A DNA stretch of 64,000 nucleotides from Plumapathes pennacea (Eukaryota; Cnidaria; Anthozoa; Antipatharia; Myriopathidae). Positions within the stretch are counted from its first letter, which is position 1. Every line of letters starts with the position of its first letter. The stretch lies in the NCBI GenBank assembly GCA_964036295.1, contig OZ038466.1, forward strand, positions 21,566,597-21,630,596, given 5' to 3'. The notes under the pieces were generated by a model that ran no database searches, had not been told where the DNA came from, and saw only the letters and a list, made by a program, of their open reading frames with translations. Below are positions 40,461 through 51,721 of this stretch, one piece after another. Both the position numbers and the translations under genes were made by a program.

Positions 40461-42166
40461 GTGCAGAATATCTGATCTTGGTGTCCTCGTCGGCTCTTCG
40501 TGCGCGACTTCGAAGATTCTCGTTTCCAGGCTCTTTTCCCTACCGGAAAAGAGGCTGAGAACGAGATGGACTTCGAATGATGAATTAGCATAACCACAAC
40601 ATGCGCAAGCGCAGTGCTTCGATCAGCGCGCAAACCTGGGAACAGGTACAGATCCAAAATGGCCGGCGAAAAAATAGAATCACTAATCACTGCTTAGAAC
40701 TACTAATTATTGATTCCTATCTGCTTCTGTTTGTGTTTGCGTCGACCTACAGTTAACACGAAATAACTATGCAAGCACCAGAGCATCCCTTCTTCTTGTG
40801 CCTGCACTTGTGCTTACACAGTCGTCCCCGGTGCAAGTAAATTCTCTTGTGTCTTTGTGCTTTCGCTTATGATAATGCTTGGCCTCTTACGTGTGAGCAA
40901 TCCATACAAGTTGTGGTGACGCAGGACGTGATACATACGCATGAAACTACTCTAATTAACAGTAAATGGTAATTAAAATGTAATTAAAGCCTTTATTCAA
41001 ATCCAAACCATGAATGCTGTTTGTTATGTCTTCGGAGAAGCAATACATTGGTCGCCAAAGCTTGGTGTGTCATAAAAGACCTCCTTGAGTAGATTGGCAG
41101 CTCATATTTTCTAAGCAGTATCGCATCAGATAACAGGAAAAAGAAACGAAAGCACGACTTGGCCTGCGAATTACTCCTGCCCAAAATGCTGTGCGTTTCA
41201 TACAGAAAGCTACCAAGTGCGACCAAGTGCTTTTAAAATCTTCGCTATAGTCAGTGCGTCCAATACATAAACAGGAAGCTTCGCGTTGAGAAAGACTAAT
41301 GAGCTACGTTAGAACTGTAAGTAAAACTTATCGTAGATAATCACTAAATATTAGCTATTTGCTTCCGGCATTCAGATGATGATAATGATGATAGTGGTAC
41401 TGTGCATTGATCGTTAATCAACCGGTGATTAGTCCGAGAAACTAATTTGTCGGTGTTGTTTGTCAGATAATACAAATTTTTGGCGGATTTCGCATTGTTA
41501 CGTTGTTTTTCAATACACCGAGGACTTGAACGAAAAGGTAAACAGGGCAGAGCCCTGATACCCAATACAGATGTTTCCTGCAACGTGTCAGCACTATATT
41601 TGCACTAGTGATTGTGCCTCTTCATTTGCATCAATAAAAAAGAATTTAGATGTGAAAGAAAACAAAACACAATCCACCGAAGTTGTCCCGCGCGTTTCAA
41701 TTCAATAGAAAGTGTCAATTTAAAAGCAAACAGCATTGACAGCAGCCCATTAGAGAATAAAGACATTTCAGGAATCAGATATTGGCCACGTTAGTTGAGC
41801 TTCACTGCTTCAGAAACACCTCGTCTAAAACACTAAGTGTGGAAATGACGTGGGTTACAGTTCTCAAGATCTGAAGCTTATACCCAAGCGATGGATAAAT
41901 AATGCGGCGAGTACATCCCGTTCTTGAAGGTACAACGACAAGCAAAACGAAGCGACAATTCCTGGCGGCGTGTCTTCATTCCTGTTAATACAAAGGCACC
42001 GTCGTTCGCGGTTTCTCTGGGCCACCGACATCGAGTGTTGTTATAATAAAACGGAAGGACCAACATAAAGGTTTAAAAAGAAAGAAAGGCTCCTCAGCGG
42101 GAAACTTAGGTGGACAAAAGACAAGCTTCTCGACTAGCTCAATAGATTCAAAGAGGGCCCACTCTT
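40461..42166. other. Intergenic region
   Basis: No gene recognised. Around 40780-40880 there is gcacttgtgcttac-type repeat sequence akin to the 60440-60610 and 18.1 kb elements. The rest is A/T-rich and includes the promoter of the ankyrin gene. Confidence 0.5.
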
Positions 42167-42907
42167 ATGGCGACTAGTGTCTTTCAGGACACGGCTCCTC
42201 GGTCCCAAAAGTCTGTCCACTTCGCTGACTGTAAACATCCCACTGCGTGTGCAAACATGGAACAAGACCAGTTGTACAGCGCCAGTAAGCGCAGATACGC
42301 ACAACGAAAGCACAAGAAGAATGAGAATTGGCGCCGCGCATCAACAAATGCAGTGTCCAGGAGCGCGAAAACACGCGAAAAACGCAGAAACACAATTCAG
42401 GCTTCTCCAACACCAAGCATCCTTATCGAATCGCCTCTGGACGAAGAAGACCAATCCCCGACAGAAATGGACTACGACGAAAGCTTTCTAAACCCGTGCT
42501 ACGCGCTAGACGCAGCGGTAGCTAGGAACGATTCTAAGCAACTGGAAGCAATACTAAGCAGTGGGGGTGTTGCTCTAGACAGGTTCAACGCCAGTGGAGG
42601 CACCGCCATGCACGAGGCAGCGTTTCAAGGGAAGATAGAATGTGTCAACGTTTTCCTTCGATTTGGCTCCGACGTGAATCTTAAAGACAAAGAGGGTTGG
42701 ACGCCATTGCACGCGGCAGTATGCGGAGGCCATGCGCAAGTTGTGGCGTTTTTAATCAGCAGAGGAGCGAGTCTTGTCGCAACTACAGATGATGGTTTGC
42801 GAGCTATTGAGATTGCAATGGACGCGAAGAACACAAAGATTCTGCGAGTTTTGTCCATTGCGGAGGCCGGAGCTAAAAAGCAATCTTCGGAGCCACTCAA
42901 GCTGTAG
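42167..42907 (+). CDS. Ankyrin-repeat protein with PP1-docking motif, PPP1R27-like
   Basis: The protein has 246 aa. An RVxF-type motif, KSVHF (15-19), is followed by a basic segment rich in K and R (40-75), an acidic serine/proline stretch (80-108), and three to four ankyrin repeats from about 110 to 230 (GGTAMHEAAFQGKIECVN; GWTPLHAAVCGGHAQVV). The arrangement of an RVxF motif before few ankyrin repeats is that of vertebrate PPP1R27 and the PPP1R12/16 family. A role as a protein phosphatase 1 regulatory subunit is therefore likely, but inferred. The 42167 start keeps KSVHF in the protein. An internal ATG at 42257 would drop it. It is a single exon, with a poly(A) signal AATAAA at 43181. Confidence 0.8.
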   Translation: MATSVFQDTAPRSQKSVHFADCKHPTACANMEQDQLYSASKRRYAQRKHKKNENWRRASTNAVSRSAKTREKRRNTIQASPTPSILIESPLDEEDQSPTEMDYDESFLNPCYALDAAVARNDSKQLEAILSSGGVALDRFNASGGTAMHEAAFQGKIECVNVFLRFGSDVNLKDKEGWTPLHAAVCGGHAQVVAFLISRGASLVATTDDGLRAIEIAMDAKNTKILRVLSIAEAGAKKQSSEPLKL

Positions 42908-43180
42908 AAACATCAAATATGGTTGGCCGCACAGAGCGGGAAGAATGCACCGGCTGCGATATTCGCTTTCCTGGGCCATAAAGTTGATGACTACGAACAG
43001 ACAATCTCCAGCTCCAGTGTACAAGACAAGAAAGAGGTTCATTGACAGTGTATGTTTGTTTCACCGGCGGTTTACAAATAATCGTAGGCGATGCAACATG
43101 CATACATTACAACCGGAGGCTTTGGAAGTGATGGACGCCATATATATCTCCGCCAGAGAGCAAACAATTTTTAAAATTAG

Positions 43181-43186
43181 AATAAA
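43181..43186 (+). terminator. Candidate poly(A) signal of the ankyrin gene
   Basis: A canonical AATAAA about 275 nt after the stop codon, in the sense orientation, in an A/T-rich context. Confidence 0.4.
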
Positions 43187-44329
43187 TAAGAATCAAATTA
43201 TATACAGGAGGGAAAACTATAAGCCAACTATAAGACAACACGGTTGTTGAGACAGAACCATAACATATTATAATATTATCATGATGGGTAAAGTAACGCA
43301 TACAGGTAGAAAAACAAAACAGAACGGGATACTGTCAAAGACAGATTGTTGTGGAAGAGGATACGGACAAATGCAGAGACAGAGTAAATTAAAGACTTTG
43401 TGACAGACAGAGGGAATGACAGACAGACAGAATGACAGAGACAGGCGCAGACTCATAAACACGTGAGTCAGACAGTAGATACTAAGGTATTAGAACCTGG
43501 ACAAAGACGCAGCAACTGTAGAACAAACGGAGGAAGAAACTATAGATAAGAACTGGTAGCAGAAAATAGAGGCCAGACAAACGAAGACAGGACTAGCAAC
43601 CATAGGTAAAGACTGCAAAGAAACTTGAGATAAGACAAAGGCGGACAAAGTATAGGACGGACAAAAGATAGCATGTTTGTTTTCCTTTTTTTTTTCTTTT
43701 TTTTTCTTTTTTACGGATTACTACAGCGTTACTTCATACCACGTACGTACGGCAGATTCATAAAAGCCATTACATTTAAGGGCAGCTAATTAAAAAAATT
43801 CTCGACAATATTGGCCCAGGCGTGTTGGCCAAAGTGGCACGGTACAAAATGAGACAGACTCCTAAACTAACAGTAACTCACAGTTTGAGCACGTGCTTGA
43901 ATATGAAGCATCGTATAAGCAAGAAACCCCACACAAATATTGGAGTTACCCAATATGCAAAGTTTTCCCTGAAAAAACGTTGCCTTTCGCGAGGCTGCCG
44001 TGACAATACAGTAATCATTGACTTCCTCCACACTAATGGACAAGTGAACTTTGAACGCTAATATAACAAATATCTGGTAATGGATAGCCTTGTTGCCATG
44101 CCAACAATCACGTTTTGTATACGAGCGATACGACTCGGCTCCGGGGAGGCCATCGAAAATTAGTCCTATCTTCAGTCATTGGTAGTCATAACAGCAGTCA
44201 TCAGTTCTCAACATTGGCTTCATGAGTCTGATAGGGCGTAAAAGCCGCTCCACATCGGAGCATATTAAGCCTCGCAACTGCGACATGATGCTCATTTTAC
44301 TCTCAACCTAAAAAAACTTCCAACTCCAA

Positions 44330-44530
44330 TTATTGTCAAATAATAAAACTAAAAAGGTGACCACTCCCAATGAGCACATTGAAACAGACGATGTACATCG
44401 AGAGAGTGAGAAAGATAGATAGCAGTGAAGAAATTAATAAACTCCCGAATCTTGAGCAAAAAATATAACCCGGTTTACAACCCCTCTTTAGGCTCAAGGT
44501 GTGACCACTTTCAATGAGCACATTGACGTT
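44330..44530. repeat. Interspersed minisatellite-like family, copy 3
   Basis: Two degenerate units with aaggtgtgaccacttt and atgagcacattga. Confidence 0.5.
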
Positions 44531-47388
44531 CGCGTTGTTCGTGTAAGTTGAGAGAGAAAGGTATGTCAGTGAACGGTTTAATAAACCATGAATTCGTCTG
44601 ACTTACATCGCGTTTAATCTTAATAAAAGTAGTAGACTTTACTTCCTTCAATCCTTTTTCTTAGCTCACAGCATTCATCTTTTATATTAGTTCTATTTTT
44701 GAAGCAGCCATGTCAGAATCTCAGGAATATCCGCTGAAGTACTCCAACACAGGAAGTTTACGATTGTCATCTTTTCCATTAGTGCAGTGTATTCGACCGA
44801 CATTAGTAAGAACAAACCCAAAATACTGAAGTACAGCGCTAAACATAGACGACGAGGAAAACGCTTATCAACCGACACTTCCTTGGTTTCGAGGAATCGT
44901 TTCAACCAATGACAAAAAGCGCACAAAAACCAACAGCAAAGATGTCACTTTTGCAAAAATCACAGTCAGTCGTAAAATTCTGTAATAAAGCCACAAGTCA
45001 AGTCCTTGTGGACTGTAGTTTCTTAGATTGCAGTTCAGTTCCAAAATCAACTGCAACTCATATATATTGGTGTTCCCTGACGTACATGCCAAAAGGTAGT
45101 AAAGCACCATCAGAAGATTTACTTTCGTAGATAACATGAACTCTCGATCCCCAACGGCAAGTACGTGAACGTTGCCGTAATATAACGTATTAAGTGATAA
45201 CACTTAGGTTTTGTTAAGAGAAGGTGGGACGACTCGTTTGCGTCAGCACATGTAAATACTTCATTTACACTCTGGAATCAAGACCTTATACAAACGTTAC
45301 TTTGTTCATTATTACCCTTGCAAACTTTTCAGCCCATATAAGCCATGGTAACGTAAGTAATTTTGCCCTAAACAGCCAATAGCCAATCAAAATTAGGTAA
45401 CGTTGGATATCGCATGAGCTATTTCACCAACCTTCGTTCGGAATTTCCTGCGCGTTTCAGTTCAAGACCGTAATTACCAGTGCGTCGATCTGTCCACTGA
45501 TTACGTTGTACCAAGCTTCTCCCCATCATGAGATGATGCATTCCAGCTATGGGCAATTGATGATGGGTCTACCATTGAGTAGTTGCAGGAGAGATGAGAA
45601 GCAGATGCAGAGGTGAGTTCTTCATGTGTACTTTAGGATAGAGGTTCATGAAGAGGATGAAAATGTCTCCCATACTCCGTACGTTTCTTCGATTGAGAAG
45701 CAGGTGAGGTGAGTTCATGTACTTTAGGGTAGAGGTTCATGAAGGGAATGAAAATGTCTCCGCACAACGTTTCTTCGTAAAACGTCTTTCCGTCGACCAA
45801 CGTCTCTTCATCGACAAAGTTCTTATCAAAACGCCTTTCCGTTGTCTCAACGTCTCAGCATAATTATTTTTACCCGTTTCAGTAAAATCTCCCCGTAAAT
45901 CATGCAATTCTCTCTGTGTTTCTCTGCATCTCCGTCTCAGCATTTTCCCGTCTCCTCTGCCCTTCCAGTGAGTTCTTCCCAGTTTCTGTCTATTTTCCTA
46001 AGAAAACCGGAAAATAGTCGACTTATTAGTTGACACATACAAAAACTAGCACATAAAGCCCAGAAACAAATTAAGGTTATATACGTCACAAGACTAAAGC
46101 AAACCCAGACGTAAACGCAAGTGACCGGTTCACACGGGTAAAATTTGTGAAGCAAGCGCAAGTGTAAGCTTGAAACGCAATCATGGAGCTCCTCCTACCC
46201 CACCCAAACATGAAGTACAAATTGAACTCTGAAGGAGGGAATATATATAGCCCTACATGAAAGTGAGAAAAAGTTTAAAAAAATCATTGTCCCCACACTT
46301 TCAAAAAAGATTTTAGATTAGGTCCTTTGGCAGCTAATCCCTGTTTTTTGCTTTGTTTTGTTTTGTTTTGTATTTTTTGTACTTTGTTTGTTTGTTTGTT
46401 TTTTCGTTTTGTTTGTTTGTTTGTTTGTTTTTTTTTTTTGCAAGAGCCAAAAAGTAAATATGCACAAAATTATCACCGTAACATTTATGCTTATATGGAC
46501 TCAAATCTATGCTATGAAATTTCCTGACCAATCAGAAGTTGCATTTCCCATGCTAGCTTTGTCATGCCAAATGATGTGCGACTCACTGATTGCTTCCTTT
46601 TTGGCTTGGAGCAAGATAGGACGTCACTACACAGAAGGTTTGGTTGAGCCATCCTAGAGTTGTCTGTCATAACAGACACAAGCTGCAGGTTTAATTAGTA
46701 AACAGTTACGGAGAAATATACTTGCCAAACTAAAGAGCAAGACCTTTTCGGCCTACACTTAGGACCTTCTGGGACAAGCCCAGTCTCAGAAAGTTTGGTC
46801 GAAATGACTTATGCTAAAACAAAGCAAAACAAAACAAAATGGTGCTTTGCAAAATATAATTCTGACACTTGCTGGCAATTTGAAGGCATAAATTGAAGTG
46901 AGCACCCTGGCCAAAAGCCACACCCACCCCCTCCCTCTAAGGAAGTTAAATTCTGATTATATGTACCTTTTTGATTTTTGGTCAAAAAGAGAAGTTTGAG
47001 TTCTTAATATATGTAGTTCCAGAGTCTTCCTGACTTCTTTGTTGAATCTACTTGTTTGTCATGTTCCATTTCACAAAGTACCAATTCCTGGGGAATGAGT
47101 AGTTTGCAAAGAGAAACTTACGACCACACTTCCAAGATGAAAGTGAATTTTGGGCAGCTAATACAGAACTGTTAATTTACTAGAGAGTAAGTACTTTCAG
47201 TTGTCCATTGTCCGCTTCATGGTTGGTTCCATGGTCAGTTCATGGGAGGTTCCAGAGTCGTCCTGATTTCTTTCATGATATAACTTTTTTTCCCTCTCCA
47301 ATCATCAATTTTGCACCTTTGGTGAGCAAGACTGTAACAATGGCAAAAGTTATGAAATTCCAAGCTGAGCTAGGAAACGTAGAATTTA

Positions 47389-47890
47389 GGCCTGGTGCAC
47401 ACAAGCAAGTTTTCTGTGACAAGTATTTCTTTTTCTTTTCTTTTTTTTTTTATTATTATTATTGCTTGTGTATTACACGAGAGAACTTGCCATTGGCCAA
47501 ATTTTCTCTCACAAATGCATTTGCTGAAAAGCTGGCATGCTAGCATTTTTTTGACAAGGAAAACTTGTCACATATGAAATTTGCTCGTGTGCACGAAAGC
47601 TTGTCAAGTTTTTCGGAAAACTTTAGTTCCCAGGTTTTCATTTGCGAGCATATTCCCAGGGTCAAGATGGCGGCGTCCACAACATCGACAAGAAAATTCA
47701 TCAGATAATACAGTAAGCCTCTAACTAGAGGCTTTGAGATCACGCGAACACTGGAATACTCCAACTTCAAGTGTAAATAAACAAAAACAAATTGTCAGGA
47801 AACTTGTCGAAGGAAATTTCCTTGTATACACGGCAAATCATTCGTCACGGAAAAACTTGTCATAAAATACTTGCTCGTGTGCACGGGGGC
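47389..47890. mobile_element. Element with inverted ends (acaagcaagttttc)
   Basis: The left end ggcctggtgcacacaagcaa and right end ttgctcgtgtgcacgggggc are inverted copies. Further cttgtca motifs lie inside. Confidence 0.5.
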
Positions 47891-47931
47891 TTTACATAAA
47901 AATAAAGGCCAAAAGAATGTATGGACGAATG

Positions 47932-47937
<6 letters not shown>

Positions 47938-47961
<24 letters not shown>
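47938..47961. repeat. Poly-A tract
   Basis: An uninterrupted run of more than 20 A. It could be the tail of a retroelement or just slippage. Confidence 0.9.
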
Positions 47962-47962
<1 letters not shown>

Positions 47963-48066
47963 CAGATGCCGACGGAAAATCTCACACATATTTCCATATC
48001 AAGGTCGGACACGTGTGTTGACATCAAAACTGCATTATATTAGCGAGGTCCAGTGAGGAAATCCTT

Positions 48067-48210
48067 ACCTTGAGTTATTCTCCGAGAAAGTAGCAAAAAC
48101 AGTAGCGATTTCATAGACGTGTCGATTTCATAGCTACATTGGTTTAAAGGGTCGGAAATTGACAACACTCTCAACAACCGACGCGACGGCCGCGACCAAA
48201 AGCCCGCCAT
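48067..48210 (-). CDS. Candidate first coding exon, unrecognised
   Basis: ATG at 48210 in a good context (ccaaaATGGCGG) opens 48 codons beginning MAGFWSRPSRRLLRVL and ending LSRRITQ before the strong donor AAG-gtaagg. The Arg/Leu-rich start could be a mitochondrial presequence, but I do not recognise the protein and found no convincing second exon downstream. It lies head to head with the next entry, which suggests a shared promoter between 48210 and 48450. Confidence 0.35.
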
Positions 48211-48449
48211 TTTGGCATAATGAGCCAATGATATGTAGCGGTCAGTTATCATCCGCCAAATCAAAACATTGATCGGAATACGGAATTGTGGAAGGAAAAC
48301 ATGAAAAGAAAGCGTTTCTAGCCTCCAAGGATATTATGGATCACGATGAGCTGTGTGGCGTATTAAAACTTGAGAGTCAATAACAAAGAGTTAAGAGTTC
48401 AGTGCGATTGCTCACGGCTTTACCGAAAGCATACAATATTTGCAACGAA

Positions 48450-48604
48450 ATGTCTGTGGTAGCTTATGATCGACTTTCTATACTCTTGCAGCAGCGTCAA
48501 ATGTGGAAGGAGTCCTTGATGCGGCCAGTCTTTTCCAAAAAAAACCCTCCTCGTTGTCGATTCATGCACGATGAACGGTGGCAGGCCAAAATCAACCTGG
48601 CACG
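48450..48604 (+). CDS. Candidate first coding exon, unrecognised
   Basis: ATG at 48450 (aacgaaATGTCTG) opens 51 codons plus 2 bases, ending at the donor gtaagt. The peptide is well composed (YDRLSILLQQRQMWKESL, then VFSKKNPPRCRFMHDERW) and looks like conserved protein, not chance translation. I could not name it. No second exon was found on this strand up to the Rab3 gene, so the next exon may be small or the call may be wrong. Confidence 0.4.
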
Positions 48605-51600
48605 GTAAGTTAATACTCAGCGAATTCATTGACGAGACAAAAAGGACTTCGGAGGGAGAAGGGGATATCAAGGCTTATTCGGAGAGGGGCAGGGGACTGG
48701 GAGTACTCCACTGAGTTTTAGGTAGGTGTGTTCCACTAGTGCCCTCAAGCCCTGACCCTGCTTGCAAATTTGACAACCCTGTCTAAGGCAAAATATGGAT
48801 ATGTATGTCCTTCATTCTTTGTTCTAACGAAGGATGAGGCACAAGTCTTCCTTGGGTTGATATATGTACTAAGTTTCATTGCTATGAATTTCAGGACATT
48901 TTTAAATGCCATCCAAAGATTTCCAAGTGCAAGTCTGTACAGAAGTTGAGACAGAAAGTCAGATGGGGACATCACACACACACACAACTTGGGAGATTCT
49001 TTCTTACAGTTTATTTGCTTACACAATGACCATCAGGTCACACCTTCTTTCCAATTATCCTTAACTCTGCAGCTGACTACAGCAGCATCTTTTTGTGACA
49101 TGCCTCTTAAATATGTTAACCATTGTTTTCAAGCCAGAAATTTTAACAACCTGAAAGTGTCCTGGGAGTGGTCCCACTAAAATATTAATACTGGTGATAC
49201 ATTATAGACAGCTAGAACAATGGCTAATTTATTTCTTTAACCCTTTCAATCCCAAGTTCATGATACAGATTCTCCCAACCAATTAAGAAGTCAAAAGTGA
49301 AGTTCTCCATACATATATTTCTGGCAAGAAATGAGAGAAATTTGAAGTTAATCACTCTGGGAGTGAAAGGGTTAAACTTTACCAGAAAACAATCTGAAAC
49401 CCAAAGATTTTTCCACACATTCTACAGCATGACTAAAGTTACATGCATGCTAAATAATTTAAATTCTGTTAACTATTTTAATTCCAAAATAAGTAACAAG
49501 AATAATTTGGCATCTGGTCCAATCAAAATAATATTCCAGTACAGGGTAAAAATTCAGAAAGTAAATGGAAATAGACAAATTAAATGTGACAGTGGGAAGG
49601 AGCAAGACAGTCACTGACAACAACAGCATATTTTTTACAACACCATTCACTGAGCCTTTGGTCAAAATCAATAGTTGTTTTCACAAAACAAAACATTTTG
49701 ACATTACAATAGATATTTGTCAGATCTGTTATGATGTTGCTACAAAAAATGCCCTTTCAAACAAAATATGGCATGCTTAAACTTGTGACATACTATTGCT
49801 CTACAATATTAATGCCAGTTTCTAAGATTAGATTTGAATTTGCAACTACCCAATATTACTTTAATATTTGAATTAACAGATTAACATAACTAATTATTAA
49901 ATTTCATAATACTATTATGTCTATTATTCTAAATACAATGTAGTCAATTAACTAAAGGTGGGAATAAGACAAAGGTACATTAACTTCACTTCTGGATAAT
50001 TATTCCCAACGTTTGGTATGTATTGATCTCAAAGTACTGTTCCCGCTATTCACCATGGACTACAAGGTATAACTACACAGCAGAAGCGAATTATGTCAGT
50101 CAGAACAGACAAAAAAAAAAAGAGATTAAATTGCAGAACTGATATAGAAGACATCAAGGTCTATGGTCAGAAACTTGAGAATCTTTTGATATATACCATA
50201 TTTTACTTGTGCAGCCTAGAACTAATAATTAATATTGATTAATATTGATTAAGTAAATCACAGATTTCCAAACTTTTGTTTTCACATAGGAATGTTACTT
50301 ATTAATATTGCAATAATTGATCAGCAACATTATGCAGCCCATGTCATTGTGTAGTCAACATGTCCTGTTCACTGCTCGTGTCCTATTTTATTAGTTTGTG
50401 TGGCATACCATTCACAACATATTTCATCACTAATACTATACTCTACCCAAACTAGTCCCCACCCTACCCCTTCCAGGACAACACACCTGATTAATCAAAA
50501 TGGTGTCAAGCCCCATTTACAACCTTGCCTTCTATGATTTAAATATACTTTATGAGATTCCCATTGATTGATCAAAATTTGGACAACATTTTGAGAAAGA
50601 AATAGACTGGCTGGCTTATATTCATAAAGGTATGTCCTTATTTTTTAACAAAAATGTTTGCACCACACAAATCAGTCTGTTAATTCTAAAATAATTATTA
50701 CAACTTTGGAACATTATTTTACTGCTACATGTCACTCAATATTAGGTTGCACAAAGTGATTTGGGGATGTTCTTAATTTGATCATTGATGCTTTGTATAC
50801 AATAAAAATAAGGACCTTTATGGAGATGCTGGTCTTACTGAGTGTATAAGTAGTGCTTTGGACAACAAAAACTGCTGACCCATGCAAGTAATAAGGAAGG
50901 ATGAATGATAGTTAGCTTACTACACAATAATATTATACTGACAAGCTGGTCCATTATGTGAGAATATATACCAAAATGACAGCAAAGTAAAGCTTACACT
51001 CTGTATTCACAAGTAAATAAAACAATGGTTAAATTATCAAAGGTTTTTGATTAACTGTTGTAATTTAGTCATTCCATTCCAATTAGATTGCATCATTTCA
51101 CTACAACCAATCAGTAGCAAATTAAAGCAAAACCAACTCTTTGTCATGTGGTCATGCAAACTCCACCAACTAAGTGCAGATCACTGGAAACTTTGATGAA
51201 AATATTTGAGTGCTGATATCACAACAGCGTGGCGGCTTTTCCGCATGCCAACCAATAGGAAATGTTCTCTTATACTTATGCTCTAACTAGCACCCTTATT
51301 AATTTAGTATTGGTCTTGGTTTTACAAAAGTTGATCAAAAACCATTCTTGTATAACAGGACATGGAACTATCAAAAGCAACATATATATATAAACTGATG
51401 TAGTACATTATACACATAACTCCTCCAAACCACTGACACATAACTGTAAAATATTAACTATCAATGGTTGTACTCCGAGTTTGCAAACCAAAAATTCTAC
51501 CAGCACTTCATCTTTTTACTACCACCAAATCTAAGCATTGGAAGAACTATATTATCATAGTACTACTAAATGCAAATTACTAACCTTGTCATGGGCCTAC

Positions 51601-51721
51601 AACCAACAGGAATATTAACTTATCTTAGACACATGACAGAGGGTATTAATACTATTTGGTAAATAATGTACTGTATGTTCTGTCCTTCTGAACAAAAAAT
51701 GACATATTATGAATTCATACG
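48605..51721. other. A/T-rich region downstream of Rab3
   Basis: Probably contains the Rab3 3' UTR and flanking intergenic DNA. No coding exon recognised. One MITE-like repeat lies at 49239-49374. Confidence 0.5.
49239..49374. mobile_element. MITE-like repeat with aaccctttc ends, copy 2
   Basis: Ends aaccctttcaatccca and gggagtgaaagggtt are inverted copies. Shares interior sequence with 30729-30934. Confidence 0.75.

Larger units (their letters stand above)
42908..48066. other. Gene-poor region with repeats
   Basis: It contains the 3' UTR of the ankyrin gene, agacagacaga-type simple sequence (43380-43470), a T-rich tract (43680-43712), minisatellite-family pieces (44330-44530), tttg-rich sequence (46350-46440) and an inverted element (47389-47890). 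Several frames on the minus strand at 44693-45203 encode hydrophobic peptides with no motif I can name. Confidence 0.5.

Noticed and set aside
42177-42491. Second frame overlapping the ankyrin gene, and antisense frames 42174-42900
   Set aside because: Shadows of the real coding sequence without any recognisable motif.
44693-45203. Hydrophobic minus-strand peptides, perhaps a decayed receptor
   Set aside because: Two short frames with membrane-like stretches but no GPCR or transporter motif. Not enough to call a pseudogene.
49297-49617. 106-aa plus-strand frame
   Set aside because: It begins inside a MITE-like repeat and continues in A/T-rich sequence with no motif.
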